A stretch of DNA of 64,000 nt. It comes from Bowdeniella nasicola (GTDB taxonomy: Bacteria; Actinomycetota; Actinomycetes; Actinomycetales; Actinomycetaceae). Position numbers and translations under genes: made by a program. Below the pieces are notes generated by a model, which did no database searches, was not told where the DNA came from, and worked only from the letters and a program-made list of their open reading frames with translations. The stretch lies in contig NZ_FNQV01000003.1 of the NCBI RefSeq assembly GCF_900107735.1, positions 124,001 to 188,000 of the forward strand. The letters are read 5' to 3'. Positions 56,147 through 64,000 of this stretch are shown piece after piece (the first letter of the stretch is position 1; the number at the start of each line of letters is the position of its first letter).

Positions 56147-56358
56147 TCCGACTGGCAAGGGAGGAAGATCAGGGCAAGTTCAGTCTCCCGATGAGCGTCC
56201 TCTGCCTTGCGCTGCGGCATTATTGAGGTGTCGGCGCGATTAGCCGTAGCGCTTATCAGGAGGAGGGCCTGAGCTACGCACGCGACTTCTCGTCTGGTCT
56301 CCGCAGGGGGAGACCAGACGGTCAAGACCCGGCCACGGGGGTGGCCGGGTCTTTCTTT
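56147..56358 (+). ncRNA. Candidate structured non-coding RNA or leader
   Basis: About 210 nt with no open frame of note but dense secondary structure, ending in a strong terminator. Predicted pairs by eye: GCAAGG/CCTTGC plus AGGA/TCCT (56155-56165 with 56198-56210); a 10-bp stem GCGCTGCGGC/GCCGTAGCGC (56209-56218 with 56243-56252), mutually exclusive at two positions with the first; a small TCAGG/CCTGA hairpin with AGGAGG in its loop (56256-56272); a perfect 12-bp hairpin (56291-56302 with 56309-56320); and the terminator. I could not match it to 6S, SRP, RNase P, tmRNA or a riboswitch I know. The 5' end is inferred from a TATGAT box. Confidence 0.4.
56325..56358 (+). terminator. Strong Rho-independent terminator
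   Basis: A perfect 12-bp stem (56325-56336 and 56341-56352) with loop GGGG, then TTTCTTT. It ends 15 nt before the RDD start codon, so it closes an upstream plus-strand transcript, or attenuates the RDD gene. Confidence 0.9.
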
Positions 56359-56373
56359 GACTACTCTTGAGTC

Positions 56374-56828
56374 ATGGCCCATCACGCCCCGCCGCCGCAG
56401 GCAATGCGCGCAATGTCGGGCGAAGTCCCCGCCAGTTTTTGGCGCCGTGCGCTCTCCTTTACCGTCGGCTTCCTGCTCCCGGTCAGCCTCGTACGCCAGG
56501 CGCTGTCAAGCGCGTTCACGGGCCGCTCGGAGCCGCCGCAGCGGATATCTGGCTGTACTCGAGTCTCGCCTACCTCATCGTCGTAGCCCTGACCGCGCTC
56601 ACGGCACGAGCGGGCGAGCCGCTGCGCTACCGGATGGTGGGTCTTCGGGCAGAGACCGCCAGCGGTGAGCCGGCGAGCCGGTGGCGACTCGCCGGGCGCG
56701 ATCTCGCGCACACCCTGGATTTCCTGACGCTGTTTTGGGGATTCGTGCGCCCCCTGATCAGCCCGAGTCGGCAAACGCTTGGCGACCACATCGCCAAGGT
56801 CTACGTCGTAAACGCGGCAGGCGCCTAG
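56374..56828 (+). pseudogene. RDD-family membrane protein, frameshifted
   Basis: The RDD protein is split over two frames. From ATG 56374 the N-terminus reads ...SFWRRALSFTVGFLLPVSLVRQ (first helix) but this frame stops at 56584-56586. The rest, AADIWLYSSLAYLIVVALTAL ... YRMVGLRAETASGE ... RQTLGDHIAKVYVV, is in the frame one base back and runs to 56828. The join lies near 56515-56530 and needs one extra base, so a 1-nt deletion (or sequencing error) is likely. No slippery heptamer is present. RDD proteins are small membrane proteins, often of unknown function. Its end overlaps menB by 4 nt. Confidence 0.75.
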
Positions 56829-57790
56829 TAGTAATACGGGAAGGGCGACCAGTCGGGATCGCGTCGCTCGACAAACGCGTCACGGCCCTCAGCTGCTTCA
56901 TCCGTCATGTAGGCCAGGCGCGTGGCTTCGCCCGCGAAGACCTGCTGGCCCGCGAGCCCGTCGTCGGCGAGATTGAACGCGAATTTCAGCATCCGGATCG
57001 CCTGCGGTGACTTGGTGGCGATAATGCGGGCGTAGCCGAGCGCCACATTCTCGATTTCGGCATGATCGGCGACCTCGTTGACCACGCCCCAGCGCTCGGC
57101 ATCCTCCGCGCTGTATTCGCGGGCGAGGAAGAAAATCTCGCGGGCGCGCTTGTCCCCAATCTGGCGGGCGAGCAGGGCCGAGCCGTACCCCGCGTCGAAG
57201 GAGCCGACGTTGGCATCGGTTTGCATGAAGCGTGCGTGCTGCCGCGAGGCGATCGAGAGGTCCGCCACGACGTTGAGGGAATGGCCGCCGCCGGCCGCCC
57301 AGCCGGACACAACGCAGATGACGACCTTCGGCATCGTGCGGATGAGTCGCTGGACTTCCAAAATGTGCAGCCGGCCCGCGCGGGCGGGATCGATCTGCTC
57401 CCGCCGGGTGTGCGGATCGGCCTGGGCGTCCGCGCCCGCGACCTCGTAGTGGTAGCCGGCGCGCCCGCGGATGCGCTGATCGCCGCCGGAGCAAAACGCC
57501 CAGCCGCCGTCCTTGGGGCTCGGGCCATTGCCGGTGAGGATGACGGTCCCCACGTCGCTTGTCATGCGGGCGTGATCGAGCGCGCGGTAGAGCTCATCGA
57601 CGGTGTGTGGCCGGAAGGCATTGCGGACCTCGGGCCGGTTAAACGCGATGCGGACGGCGGGTAGGTCCTCGCCCGAGTCCGGGTCGATGGCGCGATGGTA
57701 GGTCATGTCGGTGAAGCCGAAACCCGCAACCTCGCGCCACAGGCGGGGGTTGAATGGCTGGCCAGCGCTTTCGTGAGGTGTCATACGCAT
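56825..57790 (-). CDS. menB: 1,4-Dihydroxy-2-naphthoyl-CoA synthase
   Basis: Cyclises o-succinylbenzoyl-CoA in menaquinone synthesis. The 321-residue crotonase-fold protein has GWAFCSGGDQRIRG, CVVSGWAAGGGHSLNVVADL (oxyanion hole), and NVGSFDAGYGSALLAR with the catalytic Asp. The C-terminal tail ends in FPYYY, typical of MenB. ATG 57790 (MRMTPHES) or 57784 is the start; both lie close to a -10-like TACTCT, suggesting a leaderless message. It is divergent from menF. Confidence 0.95.
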   Translation of the reverse strand: MRMTPHESAGQPFNPRLWREVAGFGFTDMTYHRAIDPDSGEDLPAVRIAFNRPEVRNAFRPHTVDELYRALDHARMTSDVGTVILTGNGPSPKDGGWAFCSGGDQRIRGRAGYHYEVAGADAQADPHTRREQIDPARAGRLHILEVQRLIRTMPKVVICVVSGWAAGGGHSLNVVADLSIASRQHARFMQTDANVGSFDAGYGSALLARQIGDKRAREIFFLAREYSAEDAERWGVVNEVADHAEIENVALGYARIIATKSPQAIRMLKFAFNLADDGLAGQQVFAGEATRLAYMTDEAAEGRDAFVERRDPDWSPFPYYY

Positions 57791-57834
57791 TAGAGTAGTT
57801 GAGTCCCTCGTAACCCCCATCGAAGGAATCCGAC

Positions 57835-59040
57835 TTGTCCCAGGTGAGCCCGCCCGACCTTGCACAACTGCATGCCGGGCACCAACCGACCATCTGGCGG
57901 CACGGCAGCGACGCCGAGTCCGTCCGGACGATCGGAATCGGCGAATTCGCGCGACTAACTGCCTCCGGGCGCGGCCGCTTCGAGGAATTGCAGGAGCAGT
58001 TTTCCGCGCTGTGCGCCGCGCTGCCCGCCTACACCTCGGGGGTACGTGCCTTCGTCTCCGCCACGTTTTCGCCCGTCTCGCAAGCCACCAGCGTGCTCAT
58101 CGTGCCGCGCATCCAGTGGCATATCGGACCCGCCGGGGTGCGTGTCATAGACCTGAGCGACCTCATGGCCGAGGCGCCCGAGGTGTCGCAGCCGCCGCGC
58201 GCGGCGAGCCGAGTCGTGGCGCAGCATGCGGGCGAGCTCAGCGACGAGGCGTTCCTGAGCGGGGTGCGCGAGGCCGTGCGTCGGATCGAAGCGGGCGAAC
58301 TCGCCAAAACGGTCCTCGCGCGCGATGAGGTCATCGAGCTCGACGGCCATGTGCCGATCGGGCCACTTGCGGCGGCGCTCGCGGAAGCCTACCCGACGTG
58401 CTGGACCTACTACGTCGATGGCCTGATCGGCGCGAGCCCCGAGATGCTCGTGCGCGTGCGAAACGGCGAGGTGGCCTCCCGGGCGCTCGCGGGCTCCGCG
58501 CCCGTCAGCGGCGACCTTGATGCCGATGAGGCCGCCGCCGAAGACCTCATGACGAGCGCAAAGGACACGAGCGAGCACGCCTATGCGGCGCGCAGCGTGA
58601 TCGAGGTACTCCGCAGGATCGCCGACGTGCAGGTCTCCGATACCCACGTGCTGCGGCTGCCCACGATCATGCACCTTGCTACGGATGTCAGCGGCTACCT
58701 GCGGGGCGAACACTCGGCGTTGCAGGTCGCGGGCCAGCTGCACCCTTCGGCCGCGATCTGCGGCACACCGCGCGAGGCCGCGGAGCGGGTGCTGGCCGAG
58801 CTCGAGGGCTTTGACCGCGGCCGCTACTCCGGGCCTGTCGGCTGGGTCGATGACTCCGGCAACGGCGAATTCGTCATCGCGCTGCGCTGCGCGCGCATCG
58901 AGGGGCGCGCGGACGGCCAAGACCTGCGGATGTATGCCGGCGCCGGCATCGTCGTCGGTTCCGATCCGCAGCGGGAACTAGCCGAAACGTACACGAAGAT
59001 GCTGCCCATTCGGCGCGCGATTGCACGGGTGCTGCCATGA
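57835..59040 (+). CDS. menF: Isochorismate synthase
   Basis: Converts chorismate to isochorismate, the first committed step of menaquinone synthesis. The 401-residue chorismate-binding protein has KTVLARDEVIE with the active-site Lys, GASPEMLVRV, LAGSAPVSGDLDADE, and HPSAAICGTPREAAE near the end. A TTG start at 57835 is preferred because AAGGA lies 7 nt upstream; GTG 57844 is an alternative. It overlaps menC by 4 nt. Confidence 0.93.
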   Translation: MSQVSPPDLAQLHAGHQPTIWRHGSDAESVRTIGIGEFARLTASGRGRFEELQEQFSALCAALPAYTSGVRAFVSATFSPVSQATSVLIVPRIQWHIGPAGVRVIDLSDLMAEAPEVSQPPRAASRVVAQHAGELSDEAFLSGVREAVRRIEAGELAKTVLARDEVIELDGHVPIGPLAAALAEAYPTCWTYYVDGLIGASPEMLVRVRNGEVASRALAGSAPVSGDLDADEAAAEDLMTSAKDTSEHAYAARSVIEVLRRIADVQVSDTHVLRLPTIMHLATDVSGYLRGEHSALQVAGQLHPSAAICGTPREAAERVLAELEGFDRGRYSGPVGWVDDSGNGEFVIALRCARIEGRADGQDLRMYAGAGIVVGSDPQRELAETYTKMLPIRRAIARVLP

Positions 59041-60002
59041 TCGCCGTCTACGGCGCGGACCTGCGCGCGAGATTCCGGGGCCTGGACCGCCGCCACGGCA
59101 TCATCCTGACGCGCGAGGGGCGCGCCGCGGAGTTCTCGCCCTTCATCGAATACGACGACGCCTACGCGGCCCGCTGGCTCGCGTGTGCGCACGAGGCCCT
59201 GGCGGGCGAGCTGCCCGCGCCGCGCCGCGATCACATCGCCGTCAACGTCACCGTGCCCGCCGTCGATCCCGAACGCGCCCACGCCATGGTGCTCGCCTCG
59301 GGCGGCTGCACCACGGCGAAGGTGAAAGTCGCCGAGACGGGCCAGGACCTGAGCGCGGACCTCGCGCGGCTCGAGGCCGTGCGTGACGCGCTCGGGCCCG
59401 CCGGCCACATCCGCGTCGATGCCAATACCGGCTGGGACCTGAGCGAAGCGGCCCGCGTGCTTCCGCAGCTGGACCGCGCCGCCGGCGGCCTGCAATACGC
59501 CGAGCAGCCGGTTGCCGACGTCGCCGACCTTGCCACCCTGCGCCGGCAGATCGACGTGCCGCTGGCCGCCGACGAATCGATCCGGCGCTCGGCCGATCCG
59601 CTCGCCGTGAGGCGCCTGGCCGCCGCCGACTACGCCATCATCAAGGTCCAGCCGCTCGGGGGAGTGCGCGCCGCGATGGACCTCGCCGAGGCCCTCGCGC
59701 TGCCCGTCGTCGTCTCCTCCGCGCTGGAATCCTCCGTCGGCATCGCGCTCGGGCTACGCCTGGCCGCCGCGCTGGATTGCGAGCTCGCCTGCGGACTTGC
59801 CACCGTCAACCTCTTCGCCGAGGACGTCACGAGCAGCCCGCTGCGCCCGAGCGGCGGCATGCTGCCGGTGCGCGATGTGCTGCCCGACCGGATCGATGCG
59901 GTGCGGGAGTCGGGCGAGGTGGAGCGCGTGTGGCGCGAGCGGCTGGCGCGTGTCGCGGCGCTCGCGGGAATCGATCTATCCGACTACGAGGACGAGCAGT
60001 GA
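59037..60002 (+). CDS. menC: o-Succinylbenzoate synthase
   Basis: Dehydrates SHCHC to o-succinylbenzoate. The 321-residue enolase-superfamily protein has the KxK catalytic pair in TAKVKVAE, metal ligands in VDANTGWDL, YAEQPV and ADESIRR, and the second Lys in IIKVQPLGG. ATG 59037 overlaps the menF stop (ATGA), and the stop overlaps the menD start. Confidence 0.94.
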   Translation: MIAVYGADLRARFRGLDRRHGIILTREGRAAEFSPFIEYDDAYAARWLACAHEALAGELPAPRRDHIAVNVTVPAVDPERAHAMVLASGGCTTAKVKVAETGQDLSADLARLEAVRDALGPAGHIRVDANTGWDLSEAARVLPQLDRAAGGLQYAEQPVADVADLATLRRQIDVPLAADESIRRSADPLAVRRLAAADYAIIKVQPLGGVRAAMDLAEALALPVVVSSALESSVGIALGLRLAAALDCELACGLATVNLFAEDVTSSPLRPSGGMLPVRDVLPDRIDAVRESGEVERVWRERLARVAALAGIDLSDYEDEQ

Positions 60003-61618
60003 GCGCCATGGCCACCGCGCGCGAGATCGTTACCGCGCTGATTTCAGGTGGCGTGCGCGACGTCGTGCTGGCGCCGGGCTCGCGCTCCGCGCCGCTCGCC
60101 TACGCCATCGCCCAGGCCGAGGCCGCCGGGCGGGTGCGGGTGCTCGTGCGCGTGGATGAGCGCGCCGCCGCGTTCTCGGCGCTCGGCATCGCGCTCGCAA
60201 CCGGGCACCCCGTCGCGATCGTTACGACCTCGGGCACGGCCGTCGCCAACCTGTATCCCGCCCTCGCGGAGGCCGACGCCGCCGCCGTGCCGCTCCTCGC
60301 GCTCACCGCCGATCGGCCGCGCGAGCTGTGGCGCACCGGCGCCAACCAGACGACGAACCAGGTCGCGATGTTCGACAACGTCGCGCGCGCCTGCGTGCAC
60401 CTCGACGCCGACGCCACCGATGCGAGCGCCATCGTGGCGGAGGCGCTCGCGGCCGCCCGCGGGCTGAGCTCGCCCGCGCCGGGCCCCGTCCAGCTCAACG
60501 TCTCCTTCCGGCCGCCGCTCACCCCGGAGACCGGCGACGAGCCGGCGCCGCTGCCGGAGGCCGACTGGCAGGCACCGCCCGCCCCCGCCGGCGCCGATAT
60601 CGCCGAGGTCCTCGCCGGCCTTGAGGCGCCCGTCGTCGTCGCGGGGGACAAGGCCGATCACATCGCGGGCCTCGCCAAGGCGATCACCGCCACCGCCACG
60701 CCCGTCTTTGCCGAGCCGTCCTCCAACCTGCGCGACCTGCCGAGCGCCCTGACCTCCTACGTCGCGCTGCTGGCCGAGAGCCCGCTCGCCGCCGAGATCA
60801 GCGACGTCGTCATCGCCGGCCACCCGACGCTCACCCGGCCCGTCACCGAGCTCATCTCGCGCCCGGATCCGGCCCCGATCGTCCTTGCCGCCCACGATCG
60901 CTACACCGACCTGACCGGCGGCGCCGCGCGCGTCGTGCGGGTCGCGGCGGGGGAGCCGGGCGCTCGCGGCGAGCTCCCGCAGCTGCCCGAGTCGCCCTGG
61001 CTCACCGCCTGGCTCGCGGCCGACCGCGCCGTGGCGGCGCGCCCCACGACGCCGCTCGAGCGAGCGGCGCTCACGGTATGGCAGGACTCGGCGCGCCAGG
61101 GCCTCGACCTGCTCGTCGGCTCCTCCTCCACGATCCGCGCGCTCGATCGCTTCGCCCCGGCCCGCGAGCAGCACGCCGGACTGCGCGTGTGGGCAAACCG
61201 GGGCCTCGCCGGCATCGACGGCACGATCGCCACCGGCTGGGGACTGGCCCTCGGCAGTGGGCGCCCGGTGCGTATCGTGTGCGGGGATCTGACCTTCTTC
61301 CACGACGCCTCCGCGCTGCTGCGCGGCACGCTCGAAGCCGGCGTCGACCTGCAGGTCATTGTCCTCAACGATGCGGGCGGCTCGATCTTCGCAGGGCTCG
61401 AACACGGCGAGCTGGCAGCAACCAGCGAGGCGGGCGCGCGGCGCTTCGCGCGCTACTTCGCGACGGAACAAACCGGCAGCATCGGCGGCCTTGCCGCGGC
61501 CTATGGCGCCGGCTTTACCCGCTGCCGCGAGGAGGGCCTCGCGCCGCTGCTCGCCGCCGGTGTGTCGGGCCTCACCGTCATTGAGGTTGAAGTCTCAGCT
61601 AACCTTCAGGATCGCTAA
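59999..61618 (+). CDS. menD: SEPHCHC synthase (MenD)
   Basis: A thiamine-diphosphate enzyme joining isochorismate and 2-oxoglutarate. The 539-residue protein has the N-terminal VLAPGSRSAPLAYAIAQ and RVDERAAAFSALGIA, TSGTAVANLYPAL, and the C-terminal ThDP-binding VCGDLTFFHDASALL followed by VLNDAGGSIF. The start is GTG 59999 with GAGGA 6 nt upstream and a 4-nt overlap with menC; an ATG at 60008 is possible. menF-menC-menD form one coupled unit. A menH gene is not seen. Confidence 0.95.
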   Translation: MSAMATAREIVTALISGGVRDVVLAPGSRSAPLAYAIAQAEAAGRVRVLVRVDERAAAFSALGIALATGHPVAIVTTSGTAVANLYPALAEADAAAVPLLALTADRPRELWRTGANQTTNQVAMFDNVARACVHLDADATDASAIVAEALAAARGLSSPAPGPVQLNVSFRPPLTPETGDEPAPLPEADWQAPPAPAGADIAEVLAGLEAPVVVAGDKADHIAGLAKAITATATPVFAEPSSNLRDLPSALTSYVALLAESPLAAEISDVVIAGHPTLTRPVTELISRPDPAPIVLAAHDRYTDLTGGAARVVRVAAGEPGARGELPQLPESPWLTAWLAADRAVAARPTTPLERAALTVWQDSARQGLDLLVGSSSTIRALDRFAPAREQHAGLRVWANRGLAGIDGTIATGWGLALGSGRPVRIVCGDLTFFHDASALLRGTLEAGVDLQVIVLNDAGGSIFAGLEHGELAATSEAGARRFARYFATEQTGSIGGLAAAYGAGFTRCREEGLAPLLAAGVSGLTVIEVEVSANLQDR

Positions 61619-61672
61619 AGTCGCGTCTCAGTTGCTCGGGGTTTCCTTATCTATCAGAAAGGACTAACCCAC

Positions 61673-62971
61673 ATGAATGACTCGCAGCGCCCACCTGAGC
61701 CGAACCAGCCCTCCCAGCCGGCGTGGATCCGGCCCGACACCGGCTACTCCACCTCCGGCTATCCCGGCCCCACCCACCCGGCTCCCACCCGCCCGACGGA
61801 CACGCGTCCGCAGCCCGGCTCCGAGGCGGGCCGCCGCCGGCCGACGTGGGCGGCGCTCCTCGGCACCTCCCTGGCCTCCGCGCTGCTCGCCTCCGGCGTG
61901 ACGCTCGGCGCGGGTCACCTCATCGAGCCCACCACCCAGCAGACGGCGTCGCCCGGCGTATCCACGACGACGAGCGCCGACACCTCCACGAACGCCCGCG
62001 CGGCGTCGTCTGCCGCCCTGCCCAACTGGGAGGCCGTCGCGGGCGAGGTGAAGGATTCCGTCGTCTCGATCGCGATGCGCACCGCCGACGGCTCCGGTAA
62101 CGGCTCGGGCGTCATCTTGGATAACACGGGCCATATCCTCACCAATAATCACGTCATCGACGGCGCCCGCGAGATCGTCGTGACGCTTGCCGATGGCCGG
62201 ATGCTGAAGGCCAAGGTGCGCGGCACGGATCCCGCCACCGACCTCGCGGTCCTCACGCTCGATAACCCGCCGAGCGACCTGAAGCCGGCCACCTTCGGCG
62301 ACTCCAGCGGCCTGACCGTTGGCCAGCCGGTCGTGGCCGTCGGCAACCCGCTCGGGCTGTCCTCGACGGTCACGACGGGCATTGTCTCTGCCTTGAACCG
62401 CCCGGTCACGACCTCCAAGGTCAGCCAGGACGGCCCCTTTGAGCAGGTCGTTGACCGCGTGACGACGAACGCGATCCAGATCGATGCCTCCATCAACCCG
62501 GGCAACTCCGGCGGCCCGATCTTCGACGGCACCGGCAAGGTCATCGGCATCTCGTCCTCGATCGCGACCCTCGGCCAGCAGGGCAAGGCCGGCTCGATCG
62601 GCCTCGGATTCGCGATCCCCGCCAATCTCGCCTCCCGCGTCGCCGATCAGCTCATCGCTAACGGCGTCGCCGAGCACGCCTTCCTCGGCGTCGGACTCGC
62701 CACCGGCCAGGCGGCCACCGATTCCGCGGTGCGCGCCGGCGCCCAGGTGCGCAGCGTTGAGGACGGCTCCCCGGCAGGCAAGGCAGGCATCCAGGTCGGT
62801 GACGTCATCGTCGCGATCGACAAGAACGCCGTGCAGTCGGCCGACTCGCTCGTGGGTCACGTCCGCCAGTATGCCTCGGGCGATACCGCGACGGTCAGCG
62901 TCGTTCGCGGCGGACAGACCAAGGACATCGAGGTCACGCTCGCGGCCCGCCAGGATCAGCCCCAGCGCTAG
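61673..62971 (+). CDS. HtrA/DegP-like trypsin-type serine protease with PDZ domain
   Basis: A 432-residue membrane-anchored quality-control protease. The N-terminus is cytoplasmic and Pro/Thr-rich, with one helix at about 62-84. The S1 protease domain has His in LTNNHVIDGA, Asp in DPATDLAVLTL and Ser in NPGNSGGPIF. A single PDZ domain ends the protein (GAQVRSVEDGSPAGKAGIQVGD). ATG 61673 has AAAGGA at good spacing. It lies between menD and menG but is not a menaquinone gene. Confidence 0.93.
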   Translation: MNDSQRPPEPNQPSQPAWIRPDTGYSTSGYPGPTHPAPTRPTDTRPQPGSEAGRRRPTWAALLGTSLASALLASGVTLGAGHLIEPTTQQTASPGVSTTTSADTSTNARAASSAALPNWEAVAGEVKDSVVSIAMRTADGSGNGSGVILDNTGHILTNNHVIDGAREIVVTLADGRMLKAKVRGTDPATDLAVLTLDNPPSDLKPATFGDSSGLTVGQPVVAVGNPLGLSSTVTTGIVSALNRPVTTSKVSQDGPFEQVVDRVTTNAIQIDASINPGNSGGPIFDGTGKVIGISSSIATLGQQGKAGSIGLGFAIPANLASRVADQLIANGVAEHAFLGVGLATGQAATDSAVRAGAQVRSVEDGSPAGKAGIQVGDVIVAIDKNAVQSADSLVGHVRQYASGDTATVSVVRGGQTKDIEVTLAARQDQPQR

Positions 62972-63016
62972 CGAGCGGGTTCGGCACCCCGGCGCGGGCC
63001 GTGAGACGATTGGGCC

Positions 63017-63721
63017 ATGACCCGCGCCGAACTCGATAAGAACCCCCATGCGGTCGCCGCGATGTTTGATGACGTCGCCTCCCGCTATGACCTCACCAAT
63101 GATCTGCTCTCGGTTTTCCAAGACCGGATCTGGCGAGTGGCGACGAGAACCGCGGTGGGGGCCCTGCCGGGCCAGCGGGTCCTCGATCTCGCGGCGGGCA
63201 CCGGAACCTCGACGGAGGAGTGGGCCGATCGCGGAGTCAACGTCATCGCGTGTGACTTTTCCGAAGGGATGCTCGCCGTCGGCAAGCAACGCCGCAGCGA
63301 TATTCCCTTCATCGCCGGCGATGCCATGGCCCTGCCCTTTGCCGACGAGACCTTCGATGCCGTCACAATCTCCTTTGGGCTGCGCAATATCGCCGACACC
63401 GCCGCGGCGCTCACCGAGATGTATCGCGTGACGAAGCCCGGGGGCCGCATCGTCATCTGCGAGTTCTCCACGCCGACCTTCGCGCCGTTGCGCGCGGCCT
63501 ATGAGTTTTACCTCGGCACGGCGCTGCCGACCATCGCCGGAGCGTTCTCCTCCAACGCTCCGGCCTACTCCTACCTCATGGAGTCGATCCTCGACTGGCC
63601 GGCACAGCGCGAACTCGCCCAGATCATGCACTCGGCTGGCTGGCGCGGCATCAAGTGGCGCAACCTTTCCGGGGGCATCGTGGCCCTGCACCGTGCGCAC
63701 AAAGTGCCACCCGTCACTTAG
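63017..63721 (+). CDS. menG: Demethylmenaquinone methyltransferase
   Basis: The last step of menaquinone synthesis, SAM-dependent C-methylation. The 234-residue UbiE/MenG protein has the start [16 protein letters not shown], the SAM site [28 protein letters not shown] and the C-terminal [18 protein letters not shown]. No ribosome site is evident before ATG 63017, so the message may be leaderless. The end of the men locus is continued by the next gene. Confidence 0.95.
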   Translation: MTRAELDKNPHAVAAMFDDVASRYDLTNDLLSVFQDRIWRVATRTAVGALPGQRVLDLAAGTGTSTEEWADRGVNVIACDFSEGMLAVGKQRRSDIPFIAGDAMALPFADETFDAVTISFGLRNIADTAAALTEMYRVTKPGGRIVICEFSTPTFAPLRAAYEFYLGTALPTIAGAFSSNAPAYSYLMESILDWPAQRELAQIMHSAGWRGIKWRNLSGGIVALHRAHKVPPVT

Positions 63722-63820
63722 GGTTGCCTAGCAAGAGGATTCGATGGGCGGTTTGTAGACTTTGGCTACGTGTGTGCCTTCCCGTCCGGGCATACCGTGA
63801 ACATGCTGGGAGCAGTAACA

Positions 63821-64000
63821 GTGGAGTGGAACTCTTCAGGCGATGCGGATGTCATCGTCGTAGGCGCCGGCCCCGCCGGTAGCTCCACCGCACACTATCT
63901 AGCGCAACTGGGCCACCGAGTCATCGTGCTCGAAAAGGCCGAATTCCCGCGCGACAAGGTGTGCGGCGATGGCCTTACCCCGGGAGCGGTACGCGAACTC
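63821..64000 (+). CDS. Geranylgeranyl reductase family flavoprotein (MenJ-like), partial
   Basis: The gene runs off the window end. The visible N-terminus has the FAD/NAD-binding ADVIVVGAGPAGSSTAHYLA and the conserved PRDKVCGDGLTPGAV of geranylgeranyl reductases. In mycobacteria the homologue MenJ saturates one isoprene unit of menaquinone and lies by menG, as here. GTG 63821 is used with GGGAG 8 nt upstream; in-frame ATG 63803 is possible. Confidence 0.88.
   Translation, partial: MEWNSSGDADVIVVGAGPAGSSTAHYLAQLGHRVIVLEKAEFPRDKVCGDGLTPGAVREL

Noticed and set aside
56250-56275. S-box (SAM-I) riboswitch, because of CTTATC followed by GGAGGG
   Set aside because: The conserved GATGAAACC-GGCAACC part is missing and the downstream gene is not a methionine gene.
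56281-56358. 6C RNA on the minus strand, because the two hairpin loops are C-rich in that direction
   Set aside because: The C runs are only four to five long and partly paired, and the T-run follows the plus-strand orientation.
56510-56535. Programmed -1 frameshift in the RDD gene
   Set aside because: No slippery heptamer or following stimulatory hairpin is seen, so an ordinary indel or sequencing error is more likely.
61664-63700. Long minus-strand open frame (678 codons) opposite the HtrA and menG genes
   Set aside because: Same GC-driven shadow effect; it spans two well-supported genes and shows no family motif.

Overview
The window reads as chromosomal DNA of a high-G+C Gram-positive bacterium (Actinomycetota, most likely the order Actinomycetales). 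The evidence is uniformly GC-rich codon use, GTG and TTG starts, several genes that look leaderless, and actinobacterial marker families: the 32-residue bS22-like ribosomal protein, DUF3180, DUF4229, a DUF222-HNH (13E12-type) protein and the disA-radA pair. The gene order around 38-64 kb resembles the mycobacterial chromosome (HTH - bS22 - HAD phosphatase - glutaredoxin-like - ccdA/resB/ccsB - men genes). I found no rRNA, tRNA, CRISPR array, insertion sequence or prophage. Genes are packed tightly, with many 4-nt overlaps and overlapping convergent ends.

Layout. 0.2-8.4 kb: pyruvate phosphate dikinase with a strong terminator; a feoA-feoB-feoC ferrous-iron operon behind a DtxR/IdeR-like double palindrome; a large FAD/Fe-S D-lactate-dehydrogenase-type oxidoreductase. 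8.4-15 kb: an unknown protein with a RAMA-like C-terminus, an alpha/beta hydrolase, the methionine genes metY-metX, and a DUF222-HNH protein flanked by a short repeat. 15-20 kb: a NlpC/P60 cell-wall hydrolase with a repetitive Pro-Thr linker, an AgcS-type amino-acid:Na+ symporter, inorganic pyrophosphatase and a PBP4-type carboxypeptidase. 20.3-31.9 kb: a long co-directional run (zinc metalloprotease, tilS, hpt, ftsH, folE, folP, a folB-folK fusion, DUF3180, two PH-domain membrane proteins, a Rossmann/DUF2520-PanC fusion, panD) joining tRNA modification, purine salvage, membrane proteolysis, folate and pantothenate synthesis.

32-37 kb: a persulfide-sensor-like repressor with a clear palindromic operator, in tandem with a CoA-disulfide-reductase/rhodanese fusion. 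lysS follows, then a TauE-family exporter, so this is a plausible small sulfur-stress locus. 37-45.8 kb: mutY, a membrane-anchored unknown, disA and radA (genome surveillance, c-di-AMP), an acyl-CoA dehydrogenase, a TrkA/TrkH potassium system (a usual c-di-AMP target class) and an AcuC-type deacetylase. 45.9-52 kb: HTH protein, bS22, HAD phosphatase, glutaredoxin-like protein, phosphatase, then resA-ccdA-resB-ccsB for System II cytochrome c maturation. 52-53 kb: SRPBCC protein plus TetR regulator with a likely autoregulatory operator.

53-64 kb: a nearly complete menaquinone locus (menA, menE, menB, menF, menC, menD, menG, and the start of a geranylgeranyl-reductase/MenJ-like gene), interrupted by a frameshifted RDD gene, a candidate structured RNA and an HtrA-like protease. 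Menaquinone and cytochrome c maturation together indicate a respiratory chain.

The least conventional items are the DUF2520-PanC fusion, the CstR-like/Cdr-rhodanese locus with its operator, the altered DGA motif in DisA, the candidate structured RNA at about 56.15-56.36 kb, and the frameshifted RDD gene beside it. I see no wholly new multi-gene system that I could defend from sequence alone.
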